Shown: in pieces, positions 34,442-42,906 of the stretch | How the letters are laid out: each line of letters begins with the position of its first letter | Position numbering within the stretch: position 1 is the stretch's first letter | Assembly: GCA_000024525.1 (NCBI GenBank) | Contig: CP001769.1 | Span: forward strand, 6,171,001-6,235,000 | Source of the DNA: Spirosoma linguale DSM 74 | GTDB lineage: Bacteria; Bacteroidota; Bacteroidia; Cytophagales; Spirosomataceae | Length of the DNA: 64,000 nucleotides | Reading direction: 5' to 3' | Notes under the pieces: model-generated | Databases searched by the model: none | Told to the model about the DNA's origin: nothing | The model's input: the letters and a program-made list of their open reading frames with translations, nothing else | Made by a program: the position numbers and the translations under genes

Positions 34442-37400
34442 ATGTACACCCGCCCGTACCTGACCAGCCTGCTGACCGGCCTCCTTTTCGTGTTCGCGTT
34501 TTCCCATTGTTCACGCCTGTCTTTCAATGACGTATCCGTAGTGGGCCGCAATTTTAGTGATGAAGTCCAGCAGACGCAGAATTTGACGTTTACCTTCAAT
34601 AAAAACATTGGCCCAGCCAGTCACCTCGATGAGTGGGACTCGACCCAATACGTGCGTTTCATTCCGGCCGTTCGCGGCAAATACAAGTGGACGGCTCCCA
34701 ACGAGCTTGTCTTTTCGCCCGCCCGCGCTTTCGATCAGGCCACCGACTACCGCGCCGAATTGACGGATAACCTGGTGCGTTACGCCGACAAAAAAGACCT
34801 GAAAGTATCGGACGAGGTAATTGCGTTCCACACGCCCTATTTGCAGCTAACCACCGTCGAAAACTGGTGGTCACGAGATCGGGCAACCGGGCAGCCCGTA
34901 GCCCGAACCCGGCTTAACTTCAATTACCCGGTATCGTCGACAGAAGTAATTGAAAAACTGACCGTTGCCGCCGATGACAAGGCACTTACGGTTCAGAGCG
35001 CCCCCAGCGATGCGGCTAATTCCGTAGCATTGACGCTCACCAATGCCCCGTCCCTGAAGAACGAGCAGCCGCTGTCGCTAAAAATAGACAAGGGAGTGAA
35101 AGTCCCGAAAACTGCTTTCGTTAGTAAGGATGCCATCAACGAAACCAGTACACTCCCCTCCCGCTATGCCGTTGACATAGCCGATGTACAGACAACGTTC
35201 GAGAATAACCGGGGCGTCATAAAAGTTATTACCACTCAGGAACTTCAGCCGCAGTCCGGCGGGGCAGCAGGTGATTTGAGCGCCTATTTCACGATTCAGC
35301 CATCGGTAGAAACAACCGCTGAACTAACCGAGAATGGGTTCATTATCCGGGGTAATTTCAACGAGGCCGATACCTATGTACTGACCCTCACCGACCAGAT
35401 TCGCGGGGTGTTGGGCAACAAACTGGCCGAACCCGTAACGCGCGATCTGTTTTTCGGGAAGATGCCCGCCAGTATTCAGTTTGCCAACAAAAAGGCGCTG
35501 TATTTATCCTCGAAAGGTGCGCGCAACGTTGGCCTTAACATTGTTAACGTCCCGAAAGTACAGGTCAAGATCGTAAAAGTATACGAGAACAACCTCCTGA
35601 ATTACCTGCGGTCGAACCGGTACGAAGAGTATACCGAAAAGGCCAATGGCGAATGGGGGCCATCGGGCTCGTTCAATTACAGTGCCGATGAAACCGGCGA
35701 GTTGAGCGATGTGCTCGTCGACAAAACCGTTGAAACGACCGATCTGCCTAAAGTTCGGGGCGTATCGGCCCTGAATCTGGCCTTGCCGGATCAAAACAAC
35801 AACTTCCGGGAGCATCCACTCCGGGGTGTCTATCTGGTGTCGGTTAACTCAAAAGACGAAGCTTATTTACAGGCTTCTCAACTGGTTTCCGTATCGGATA
35901 TTGGCCTGATTGCGCGGCATACGAACGATGAAGTGCTGGTTTGGGCGAACTCCATCCGCACCGGTGAGCCCCTGCAAAGTGTGGAAGTCACACTGATCAG
36001 CAGCAACAACCAATCCGTGTACACCCTCAAAACGGATGGTACGGGCTTTGTAAAGTTTGACAAGGTAAGCGAGAAAGCGCCGGGCTTTAAAATAGCGTTG
36101 TTAACCGCCCGCACAACCACCCCAGCTACAGCCAGCCAATCGAATCAGGACGACTTTAACTTCCTGTTTTTGCCCGATACGCAGGTCGAAACATCCCGTT
36201 TCGAGGTAGACGGCAAACGCGATAATCCGTCTGGCTTCGATGCCTTCGTCTATGGCGACCGGGACATCTACCGCCCCGGCGATACGATTCATTTTAACAC
36301 CATTATTCGCTCGCAAACCTGGCAAAGCGTTGGCCAGATTCCTATTGTGGTTCGGGTGCTGATGCCCAATGGGCGCGAATTTCGGGCGTTTCGCAAAACG
36401 ACAGACGCTCAGGGATCGGTCACGACCGATGTGCCCCTCGACCCGGCTGCGGTAACGGGTTCTTACACCGTCGAAATCCTCAACGCCAACAATGTGCTGC
36501 TGGCATCGGAATCGATCAGCGTGGAGGAATTCGTCCCCGACCGCATCAAAGTCAACGTACTCACCGACCAGACGAGTTACAAAGCAGGCCAGACAATTAC
36601 CCTGTCGGCTACGGCCATGAACCTGTTCGGGCCACCCGCTTCCGACCGGGCTTATGAAATGGAACTCCAGCTAAAACGAAAGGCCTTTGCGCCCAAAGGT
36701 TTCGGCGAGTATGCGTTCGACATGACCAATGGAACCTCGCCGGGGAGTGAGCCCGCCAAAACGGATCTGTTCCCCAAAGAACTCCGGCAGGGACGCACCA
36801 ACGCCAACGGGCAGGCTACCGAACGCTTCCCGATTTCTCAGCTTTATCAGGACATCGGTCTGTTGGAAGCGAAGATGTTCGTGACTGTCTTCGATGAAAA
36901 CGGCCGACCGGTCAACCGGCTCCGGCGGCTGGATATTCTAACGCAGGACACCTTCTACGGTCTGCGCTTACCCGACCGATACGTAGCCACCAACGCCCCG
37001 CTCGCCGTCGATCTTGTGGCTCTCGACCCGGCCGGGCAACTGCGGGCGTCGGCCTCGGCGATTGTTGAGGTGATCAGGTTCGATTACCAGACGGTTATCG
37101 AAAAAGCCGACAACAACGTGAAGTACACCACGAAACGACGGGAAAAATCGGTTTATACTAACACCCTGCTGTTCAAAGGTGGCAAAGCGTCGTTCCGCTA
37201 CGTGCCTACAGTTTCAGGAGAATACGAAGTCCGCGTTCGTCGGCCCGATGCGGCTGCGGACAAATACGCGGCTACGGGTTTCTATGCCTATGGTTTCGGC
37301 AGCACCTCGGCCTCCTCGTTCGAGGTCAGTCAGGAAGGGCAGGTACTCATTGAAACGGGACAGTCTACCGTACAAACCGGCGATAAGGTTAAGGTGCTGT

Positions 37401-40021
37401 TCAAAGCACCTTTCGACGGCAGGCTGCTCGTCACCGTAGAGCGCAACCACGTTCTGGAACAGCACTGGCTTACAACCACCAATAAATCGGCCGAGTGGAG
37501 CTTTTCCGCTGGTGTCGATCACCTGCCAAACGTTTACGTGACGGCTACCCTGATTCGGGCCATCGACGCAACGAACTTACCGCTCACCGTAGCGCATGGC
37601 TTTACCTCAATTGCCGTCCAGGATCGGTACACCCGGTTGCCCGTAACCCTTACCGCCGTTACGCAGTCGCGCTCAAAAACGAAGCAAACGATTCGTGTTA
37701 AAACAGCCGGTAGTGCTCAGGTAACGATTGCCGTTGTGGACGAAGGAATTCTCCAGTTAAAAAACTTTAAAACACCCGATCCGCATGGGTTCTTTTACCA
37801 GAAACGCGCCCTCGAAGTGACCAGCCATGATTTGTACGCCCTGCTGTATCCCGAGCTTTCACTGCAATCGAAGTCGAGCGTGGGGGGCGACGGCTACGAC
37901 CTGGAACGGCGCGTAAACCCGCTTAGTAACGGACGGGTACGCCTGGTGGCCCTTTGGAGCGGGATTAAGAAAGCGGATTCCGACGGCAACGTGGAGTTCC
38001 CGATTGACATTCCACAGTTTTCGGGCGATCTGCGCGTAATGGCCGTTGCCTACAAAAACGAGGCATTCGGGTCGGCCAACAGCAATATAAAAGTTGCTGA
38101 CCCCATCGTGATCAGTACGGGCGTACCGCGTTTCCTTACTCCCGGCGACCGGGTTGAGCTACCCGTCAACCTGAGCAACACGACCAAACAGGTAGCGACC
38201 GTTACCGCCCGTTTGAATCTGACGGGGCCACTGGCAGCGGATAGCATCAGTACGCAAAAACTCACCATTCAACCCGGTCGAGAAAGCCGGGCTATCTTCC
38301 GGGTAGCCGCCCAACAGGCCATTGGTGCGGGAGCCATCACGGTAACGGTCAATGGCCTGAACGAAACCTTCACCGAGAAAACCGAAATTACCGTTCGTCC
38401 GGCGGCATCCCTGCAAAAAACGACCCTGTCGGGCGCGGTTGCTGGTGGCAAAACACAGGCGATTCGGCTGGCGGGTGGTTTTTTGCCCGGAACAGCGCGG
38501 GCCAGCGTAACCCTGAGCCGGTCGCCGGTGGCGCAGTATGGTCGGGAGTTATCCTTCCTGCTGGGGTATCCGCACGGGTGTCTGGAGCAAACGATTTCGA
38601 AAGCATTTCCCCAGCTGTACTTCGCTGATCTGGCCAAACAGGTATCGGCTAGTACCTACTTCGTCCGAGCCGGCGAAAGCGACCTGAACCCGGCCACGAA
38701 TATTAGGCAGGCGGTTCAGCAGGTAGAAGGCTTACAGGCACAAAACGGCGGCTTTACGATGTGGCCCGGCATGGCGGCCGTGTCCGGAAAATCCAACGTA
38801 GATGCGTGGGCTACGGCTTATGCCGTACATTTTCTGGCCGAAGCGCAGGAAGCCGGGTACGAAGTTCGGTCATCGATACTCAGTTCAGCGATTGATTACC
38901 TGACAACGCTCACCAACAGCCCCGCTACCGAAAACGCTGTTACGTTCGATGAAGCCGGTGGACGAACCGTGAAGCAGGTGGCAAGCCGCACAACGATCTA
39001 TGCCTTGTACGCCCTGTCTGTAGCCGGTAAACCGAACCGCTCGGCCATGAATTATTACAAGCAGAACGCCGGTTTGCTGACGAACGATAGTCGCTACCTC
39101 CTAGCTTCGACGTTCTTCCGCGTAGGCGACACCCGGAGCTATGAAGCCCTGTTGCCAAAACGGTTCAGCGACAATACGACCGAGCGACAAACAGGGGGTA
39201 GTTATGCTTCTCCCCTGCGCAACCTGGCCCTCGTTCTCGATGTACTTGTCGATACCAACCCGGACAACATTCAAATTCCAGCGCTGGCAAGGCAACTGTC
39301 AGCGGCTCTGAAACAATCTGCCTATCTGAATACGCAGGAAGCGGCTTTTGCTTTTCTGTCGCTCGGCAAACTGGCCCGGCAAACGGCGGGCAGTACAGCA
39401 ACCGCTACGTTAACAGCCGCCGGAAAGCCACTTGGCAATCTTACAAATGCTCCATTGACGATTAAGCGGGTACCGACCAATGCTCCGCTTACCCTAAGCG
39501 CCAATGGTACCGGCAGCGTTTATTATTATGCACAAAGTGAAGGCATTCCGGCCAGCGGCAAATTAACCGCCGAAGACAATGGCCTGCAGGTTCGTCGGCA
39601 ATACCTCAACCGCGACGGTAAGCCGATCGGCGATATCCGGCAGAATGACCTGGTGGTTGTTAAAATTACCCTGGCCAGCCAGAGTGGTCTTACCGTCGAC
39701 AATGTTGTGGTAACAGACCTGCTTCCAGCGGGTCTGGAAGTGGAAAATCCACGCCTGACCGGATCACCGGGCCGCGAAGCCAATGATATGCCCTGGCTCA
39801 GTAAATCTAAGTCGGTAGTGACGGACCAACCCGACCATTTCGACCTGCGCGATGACCGGATCAACTTTTACACCACGGCAACGGGTACTGAACGAACGTT
39901 TTATTACCTGGCCCGGGCCGTGTCGAAAGGCCGGTTTGTGCTGGGCCCCGTATCGGCTGATGCCATGTACAATGCGGAGTATCGCAGTTATAACGGAGCG
40001 GGAATCATAACCATTCGGTAG
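34442..40021 (+). CDS. Bacterial alpha-2-macroglobulin lipoprotein with thioester (YfhM type)
   Basis: From ATG 34442 it has 1859 residues. An in-frame ATG at 34292 would overlap the preceding gene and lacks a signal. The lipobox FSHC (Cys about residue 23) predicts a lipoprotein. Strings of MG-type beta-sandwich domains follow (for example FVYGDRDIYRPGDTIHFNTIIR, the MG2/MG3 hallmark). The central core includes WSGIKKADSDGNVEFPIDIPQFSGDLRVMAVAY. The thioester motif Cys1380-Leu-Glu-Gln1383 in YPHGCLEQ is intact, and an alpha/alpha-toroid complement-like domain follows (TMWPGMAAVSGKSNVDAWATAYAVHFL). Such proteins trap attacking proteases and guard the periplasm when the wall is breached. The linkage with pbpC is known from E. 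coli (yfhM-pbpC). Confidence 0.93.
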   Translation: MYTRPYLTSLLTGLLFVFAFSHCSRLSFNDVSVVGRNFSDEVQQTQNLTFTFNKNIGPASHLDEWDSTQYVRFIPAVRGKYKWTAPNELVFSPARAFDQATDYRAELTDNLVRYADKKDLKVSDEVIAFHTPYLQLTTVENWWSRDRATGQPVARTRLNFNYPVSSTEVIEKLTVAADDKALTVQSAPSDAANSVALTLTNAPSLKNEQPLSLKIDKGVKVPKTAFVSKDAINETSTLPSRYAVDIADVQTTFENNRGVIKVITTQELQPQSGGAAGDLSAYFTIQPSVETTAELTENGFIIRGNFNEADTYVLTLTDQIRGVLGNKLAEPVTRDLFFGKMPASIQFANKKALYLSSKGARNVGLNIVNVPKVQVKIVKVYENNLLNYLRSNRYEEYTEKANGEWGPSGSFNYSADETGELSDVLVDKTVETTDLPKVRGVSALNLALPDQNNNFREHPLRGVYLVSVNSKDEAYLQASQLVSVSDIGLIARHTNDEVLVWANSIRTGEPLQSVEVTLISSNNQSVYTLKTDGTGFVKFDKVSEKAPGFKIALLTARTTTPATASQSNQDDFNFLFLPDTQVETSRFEVDGKRDNPSGFDAFVYGDRDIYRPGDTIHFNTIIRSQTWQSVGQIPIVVRVLMPNGREFRAFRKTTDAQGSVTTDVPLDPAAVTGSYTVEILNANNVLLASESISVEEFVPDRIKVNVLTDQTSYKAGQTITLSATAMNLFGPPASDRAYEMELQLKRKAFAPKGFGEYAFDMTNGTSPGSEPAKTDLFPKELRQGRTNANGQATERFPISQLYQDIGLLEAKMFVTVFDENGRPVNRLRRLDILTQDTFYGLRLPDRYVATNAPLAVDLVALDPAGQLRASASAIVEVIRFDYQTVIEKADNNVKYTTKRREKSVYTNTLLFKGGKASFRYVPTVSGEYEVRVRRPDAAADKYAATGFYAYGFGSTSASSFEVSQEGQVLIETGQSTVQTGDKVKVLFKAPFDGRLLVTVERNHVLEQHWLTTTNKSAEWSFSAGVDHLPNVYVTATLIRAIDATNLPLTVAHGFTSIAVQDRYTRLPVTLTAVTQSRSKTKQTIRVKTAGSAQVTIAVVDEGILQLKNFKTPDPHGFFYQKRALEVTSHDLYALLYPELSLQSKSSVGGDGYDLERRVNPLSNGRVRLVALWSGIKKADSDGNVEFPIDIPQFSGDLRVMAVAYKNEAFGSANSNIKVADPIVISTGVPRFLTPGDRVELPVNLSNTTKQVATVTARLNLTGPLAADSISTQKLTIQPGRESRAIFRVAAQQAIGAGAITVTVNGLNETFTEKTEITVRPAASLQKTTLSGAVAGGKTQAIRLAGGFLPGTARASVTLSRSPVAQYGRELSFLLGYPHGCLEQTISKAFPQLYFADLAKQVSASTYFVRAGESDLNPATNIRQAVQQVEGLQAQNGGFTMWPGMAAVSGKSNVDAWATAYAVHFLAEAQEAGYEVRSSILSSAIDYLTTLTNSPATENAVTFDEAGGRTVKQVASRTTIYALYALSVAGKPNRSAMNYYKQNAGLLTNDSRYLLASTFFRVGDTRSYEALLPKRFSDNTTERQTGGSYASPLRNLALVLDVLVDTNPDNIQIPALARQLSAALKQSAYLNTQEAAFAFLSLGKLARQTAGSTATATLTAAGKPLGNLTNAPLTIKRVPTNAPLTLSANGTGSVYYYAQSEGIPASGKLTAEDNGLQVRRQYLNRDGKPIGDIRQNDLVVVKITLASQSGLTVDNVVVTDLLPAGLEVENPRLTGSPGREANDMPWLSKSKSVVTDQPDHFDLRDDRINFYTTATGTERTFYYLARAVSKGRFVLGPVSADAMYNAEYRSYNGAGIITIR

Positions 40022-40149
40022 CGGACACGGCTCCCTGTCCATCCCATTAAATTCCTAACATTTGTAGTCACTTATTGGTTATACAGGTTAAAACAGCACG
40101 GATACGCAACACTCGCTGATTTTAGTATATCAATAAAAGATACAACGTT

Positions 40150-41472
40150 ATGAAAAGGAAAACATGGGTAGTTGGTGCGCTGTTGGTAGCCATGGCTGGG
40201 CTGTCATCCTGCGCGTCGACAGAACGCCTGATTTACGGAAATTCAGACAATAGCCGCGAAGACATCGTTCGGGCCGACCGCAGTAGCTCACAAAATAGCC
40301 GGGATTCACGCAACCGAACCTACAGCGACGATGAAGGCGGTATTTTTAACCGCCGGAACAGAGATAAAGATCGGGACGATGACCGCATGAGCCGGGATAA
40401 CTCGCGCGACAACAGCTCGTACCGGAACCCTTACCAGTCGTCGAACGACCGGATGAGCTACCGCAGCGATGACTCGGATCGCTCAAGCCGGATGTCGGGT
40501 GGTGACAACTATAACAACCGATACAATCGTTCGGACGACCGTCGGGACTCGTACAGCGACCGCGACGACGACAACAACGACCGGTCGTACAACCAGCGCG
40601 ATTCCTATAATGATCGCTACTCGAATAATAATCGTCGGGATTCGTATAATGACCGGTATGATGACCGCTCCGGTAGTAATCGAAACTCCTATAACGACCG
40701 GTACGATGACCGCTCTGGCAGTAACCGTAACTCGTATAACGACCGGTACGATGACCGTAACTCCAGAGACTCTCGTGACTCTTACAATGACCGGGATCGC
40801 GACAGCCGCCGGTATGACGACCGGAATTCGTATAACGACCGGGATAGTCGGGATCGCAATGATGATCGCTCCGGTAACAACCGTAACTCGTACAACGACC
40901 GGGACCGGGATAATGACCGGGATAACCGGAACATGAACGACGATCGTCGATACGACAACCGGGACCGCAACAACGACGACCGCTCGAACGACCGCGACCG
41001 GGATAATCGCTCCGACGATCGTTCGAATAACAATAGCTCGTACAACGATCGGGATAACCGCCGGAACGACGACCGCAACAACGACAGCCGCGACAATCGC
41101 TCGATGAGCAATAACAGCGACAGCCGGAACAATGACCGCGATAACAACCGGAACAGCAACAACAACGATCAATCGGGTGATCGGGACAAGCGCGAATTGG
41201 GTGACCGTATTTCGGAGCAGATGGACAAAATCGACAAACAGCTCGACGAAGCCAAAACCGAAGTAAAGAACGAAAGCAAGCGCGACCGCCGGAAACGGGA
41301 AGATCGGGTTAAAGATCTGGAAGACAAACGCCGTCAGCTTTCCGACTCGTTTTACAAAGTACAACGGTCCAGTGCCGACGACTTTGATAAAGTAAAGAAA
41401 GAGGCCGGTAAAGTGGTTGATGATATCGGCAAGGACCTGGACAAGGCTGCTGAGAAACTGGAAAAGAAATAA
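40150..41472 (+). CDS. Low-complexity Asp/Arg/Asn/Ser/Tyr-rich lipoprotein with C-terminal coiled coil
   Basis: The 440-residue protein has a lipoprotein signal (VVGALLVAMAGLSSC, Cys about residue 21). Residues about 35-345 are almost only D, R, N, S and Y, with repeats such as SYNDRYDDRSGSNRN in tandem and many DRDN/NDRD units. This part should be disordered and polyampholytic. Residues about 350-440 are Lys/Glu/Asp-rich heptad-like helix (RISEQMDKIDKQLDEAKTEV, then VDDIGKDLDKAAEKLEKK). The repeat DNA (AACGACCGGTACGATGACCG) is itself tandem and keeps long antisense frames open; those are artefacts. No family is recognised. An adhesive, hydration or scaffold role at the envelope is conceivable but unproven. 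Confidence 0.8.
   Translation: MKRKTWVVGALLVAMAGLSSCASTERLIYGNSDNSREDIVRADRSSSQNSRDSRNRTYSDDEGGIFNRRNRDKDRDDDRMSRDNSRDNSSYRNPYQSSNDRMSYRSDDSDRSSRMSGGDNYNNRYNRSDDRRDSYSDRDDDNNDRSYNQRDSYNDRYSNNNRRDSYNDRYDDRSGSNRNSYNDRYDDRSGSNRNSYNDRYDDRNSRDSRDSYNDRDRDSRRYDDRNSYNDRDSRDRNDDRSGNNRNSYNDRDRDNDRDNRNMNDDRRYDNRDRNNDDRSNDRDRDNRSDDRSNNNSSYNDRDNRRNDDRNNDSRDNRSMSNNSDSRNNDRDNNRNSNNNDQSGDRDKRELGDRISEQMDKIDKQLDEAKTEVKNESKRDRRKREDRVKDLEDKRRQLSDSFYKVQRSSADDFDKVKKEAGKVVDDIGKDLDKAAEKLEKK
40660..40765 (+). repeat. Tandem coding repeat encoding NSYNDRYDDRSGSNR units
   Basis: Units of about 45 bases beginning TCGTATAACGACCGGTA and containing GATGACCGCTC recur with synonymous changes. The synonymous drift suggests the peptide pattern is maintained by selection. 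Looser copies of the same words continue to about 41,150. Confidence 0.7.
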
Positions 41473-41476
41473 TGGT

Positions 41477-41550
41477 GTAGTACCGACCGTCCCAATCGGG
41501 CGTTGACAATAGTTCACAAACTTTCGTCCGACCGGGACGGTCGGTACTAC
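41477..41550. repeat. Perfect 17-bp inverted repeat, GTAGTACCGACCGTCCC type
   Basis: GTAGTACCGACCGTCCC (41477-41493) and its exact inverse complement (41534-41550) flank a 40-base loop that itself holds partial complements (AATCGGGCG with CGTCCGACC). It lies just after the low-complexity lipoprotein stop and before a normal terminator, so it is a separate element. Confidence 0.8.
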
Positions 41551-41555
41551 GCAAG

Positions 41556-41583
41556 GGCTGATTCTTGGAATCAGCCTTTTTTT
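41556..41583 (+). terminator. Rho-independent terminator after the low-complexity lipoprotein gene
   Basis: GGCTGATT (41556-41563) pairs with AATCAGCC (41569-41576) around a 5-base loop, followed by seven T. Confidence 0.9.
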
Positions 41584-41626
41584 ATGCGTAAACGGCAGAA
41601 AAAAGTACAAACCATCCCACTCGGAT

Positions 41627-41634
41627 TATATTTG
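41627..41634 (+). promoter_or_regulatory. -7 element almost touching the carbonic-anhydrase start codon
   Basis: TATATTTG matches TAnnTTTG exactly and ends only 4 bases before the ATG at 41639. A transcript started from it would begin at or near the ATG and have no leader. No clear -33 element is visible. Confidence 0.45.
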
Positions 41635-41638
41635 TATC

Positions 41639-42151
41639 ATGGCACTAATAAAAGCTGTTCGGGGTAATCACCCCACCTTCGGCGACAACTGCTGGTTTGC
41701 CGATAATGCAACCATTGTTGGCGACGTACTTATGGGGCGGGATTGCACCGTCTGGTTCAACGCTGTGATTCGGGGCGATGTCAACTCCATCGTCATTGGC
41801 GACCGGACCAACATTCAGGATGGTGCCGTTATTCACTGCACATACCAGAAGTTCAAAACGACCATTGGCAGTCGTGTTTCGATTGCGCATAATGCCATAG
41901 TTCACGGCTGCACCCTCGAAGACGACGTACTTATTGGTATGGGTGCCATAGTGATGGATGGGGCAGTGATAGGCAAAGGCAGTATTATTGCGGCCGGTGC
42001 CATTGTTACCCAGCATACCCAGGTGCCGCCCGGTTCAATTTATGCCGGTAATCCGGCCCGGCTGCTGAAAGCCGTTTCGCCCGAACAGGCTGAAATATTC
42101 AGCCGTACGGCCAATAACTATGTCATGTATGCCGACTGGTTTAAAGAATAA
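41639..42151 (+). CDS. Gamma-class carbonic anhydrase-like hexapeptide-repeat protein
   Basis: The 170-residue protein is a left-handed beta-helix of hexapeptide repeats (ATIVGDVLMGRDCTVWFNAVIRGDVNSIVIGD). The zinc-ligand histidines are in the family positions: VIHCTYQ, then SIAHNAIVHGC. It ends with the usual IYAGNPARLLKAVS and a short helix. The family (YrdA/PaaY/CaiE-like) forms trimers; some members are carbonic anhydrases and others thioesterases or of unknown activity, so catalysis is likely but not certain. It is followed after 2 bases by the HupE/UreJ-type gene, so the two are translated from one message. Confidence 0.9.
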   Translation: MALIKAVRGNHPTFGDNCWFADNATIVGDVLMGRDCTVWFNAVIRGDVNSIVIGDRTNIQDGAVIHCTYQKFKTTIGSRVSIAHNAIVHGCTLEDDVLIGMGAIVMDGAVIGKGSIIAAGAIVTQHTQVPPGSIYAGNPARLLKAVSPEQAEIFSRTANNYVMYADWFKE

Positions 42152-42153
42152 GC

Positions 42154-42768
42154 ATGGATGATTTTCTCATTTACCTTGGTTTAGGTTTCGATCATATTAC
42201 AGACCCGCGCGGCTACGACCATATTTTGTTCGTTGTTGCGCTTTGTGCGGTATACACCCTTCAGCAGTGGCGGCAGGTGCTGATTTTGGTAACGGCATTT
42301 ACGATAGGGCATTCCATTACGCTGGCGCTGGCAACATTGCAGGTTATCCACTACAAAACTGCGCTGATTGAACTGCTCATTCCCATTACTATTCTTGTCA
42401 CCGCTATTACCAACTTCTTTTTCCAGGAGCCTAAATCGTGGCTGACGACCGATAAACCACCGAAACGCTCCTGGCGTTATGGGCTGGCACTACTGTTTGG
42501 CCTTATTCATGGGATGGGTTTTTCTAATTACCTGCGCAGCTTACTCGGCCGTGAAGCAGAAATTATAAAACCCCTGCTTGCGTTTAATATTGGTCTGGAG
42601 ATCGGTCAGTTATTCATTGTCGCCTTAATCCTGGGCGTCGCATTCGTCGTCATTGAACTTGGCAAAACCAGCCGCCTGCGGTGGACGCTCGTTATATCGG
42701 GAATCGTTGCGGGCATGGCGCTGGCGCTGATCTTCGATAATGCGTATTTAAAGGAACTACTGGGGTGA
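42154..42768 (+). CDS. HupE/UreJ-family membrane protein
   Basis: The 204-residue protein has about six membrane helices. The family pattern is clear: GFDHITDPRGYDHILFVVALCAVY near the N-terminus, with the HxxxxxxxDH metal-binding motif, then TAFTIGHSITLALATL and GLIHGMGFSNYLRSLL. HupE/UreJ proteins are thought to move nickel or cobalt for hydrogenase or urease, but members of this branch occur in organisms without those enzymes. No hydrogenase or urease gene is present here. The 2-base gap to the carbonic-anhydrase-like gene suggests a joint function, perhaps metal supply or inorganic carbon; that is inference. Confidence 0.85.
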   Translation: MDDFLIYLGLGFDHITDPRGYDHILFVVALCAVYTLQQWRQVLILVTAFTIGHSITLALATLQVIHYKTALIELLIPITILVTAITNFFFQEPKSWLTTDKPPKRSWRYGLALLFGLIHGMGFSNYLRSLLGREAEIIKPLLAFNIGLEIGQLFIVALILGVAFVVIELGKTSRLRWTLVISGIVAGMALALIFDNAYLKELLG

Positions 42769-42906
42769 TTGCCCAGGCTTTGTCGGCCCGATTACCCTAC
42801 CTCTTACATTTTACCCTTCAGAGGACGTCCGCCCATCATTATACGCAACGCATAACCTCTTTTTTTTGTACTTTTACCCTTCTTATCAACAACTACAATC
42901 TTACTT

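Noticed and set aside
40660..41150. CRISPR-like array in the repetitive region
   Set aside because: Repeats are in frame, of unequal length, without unique spacers, and encode a continuous low-complexity protein.
40483..41610. Long antisense open frame (375 codons, Val/Ile/Pro-rich) opposite the low-complexity lipoprotein
   Set aside because: It is the mirror of the GAC/CGG/AAC-type repeat codons, which cannot give stops on that strand. Its composition is absurd for a protein, and it has no signal, promoter or family.
42154..42768. HupE/UreJ gene as evidence of urease or hydrogenase
   Set aside because: No structural or accessory genes for either enzyme are in the window.
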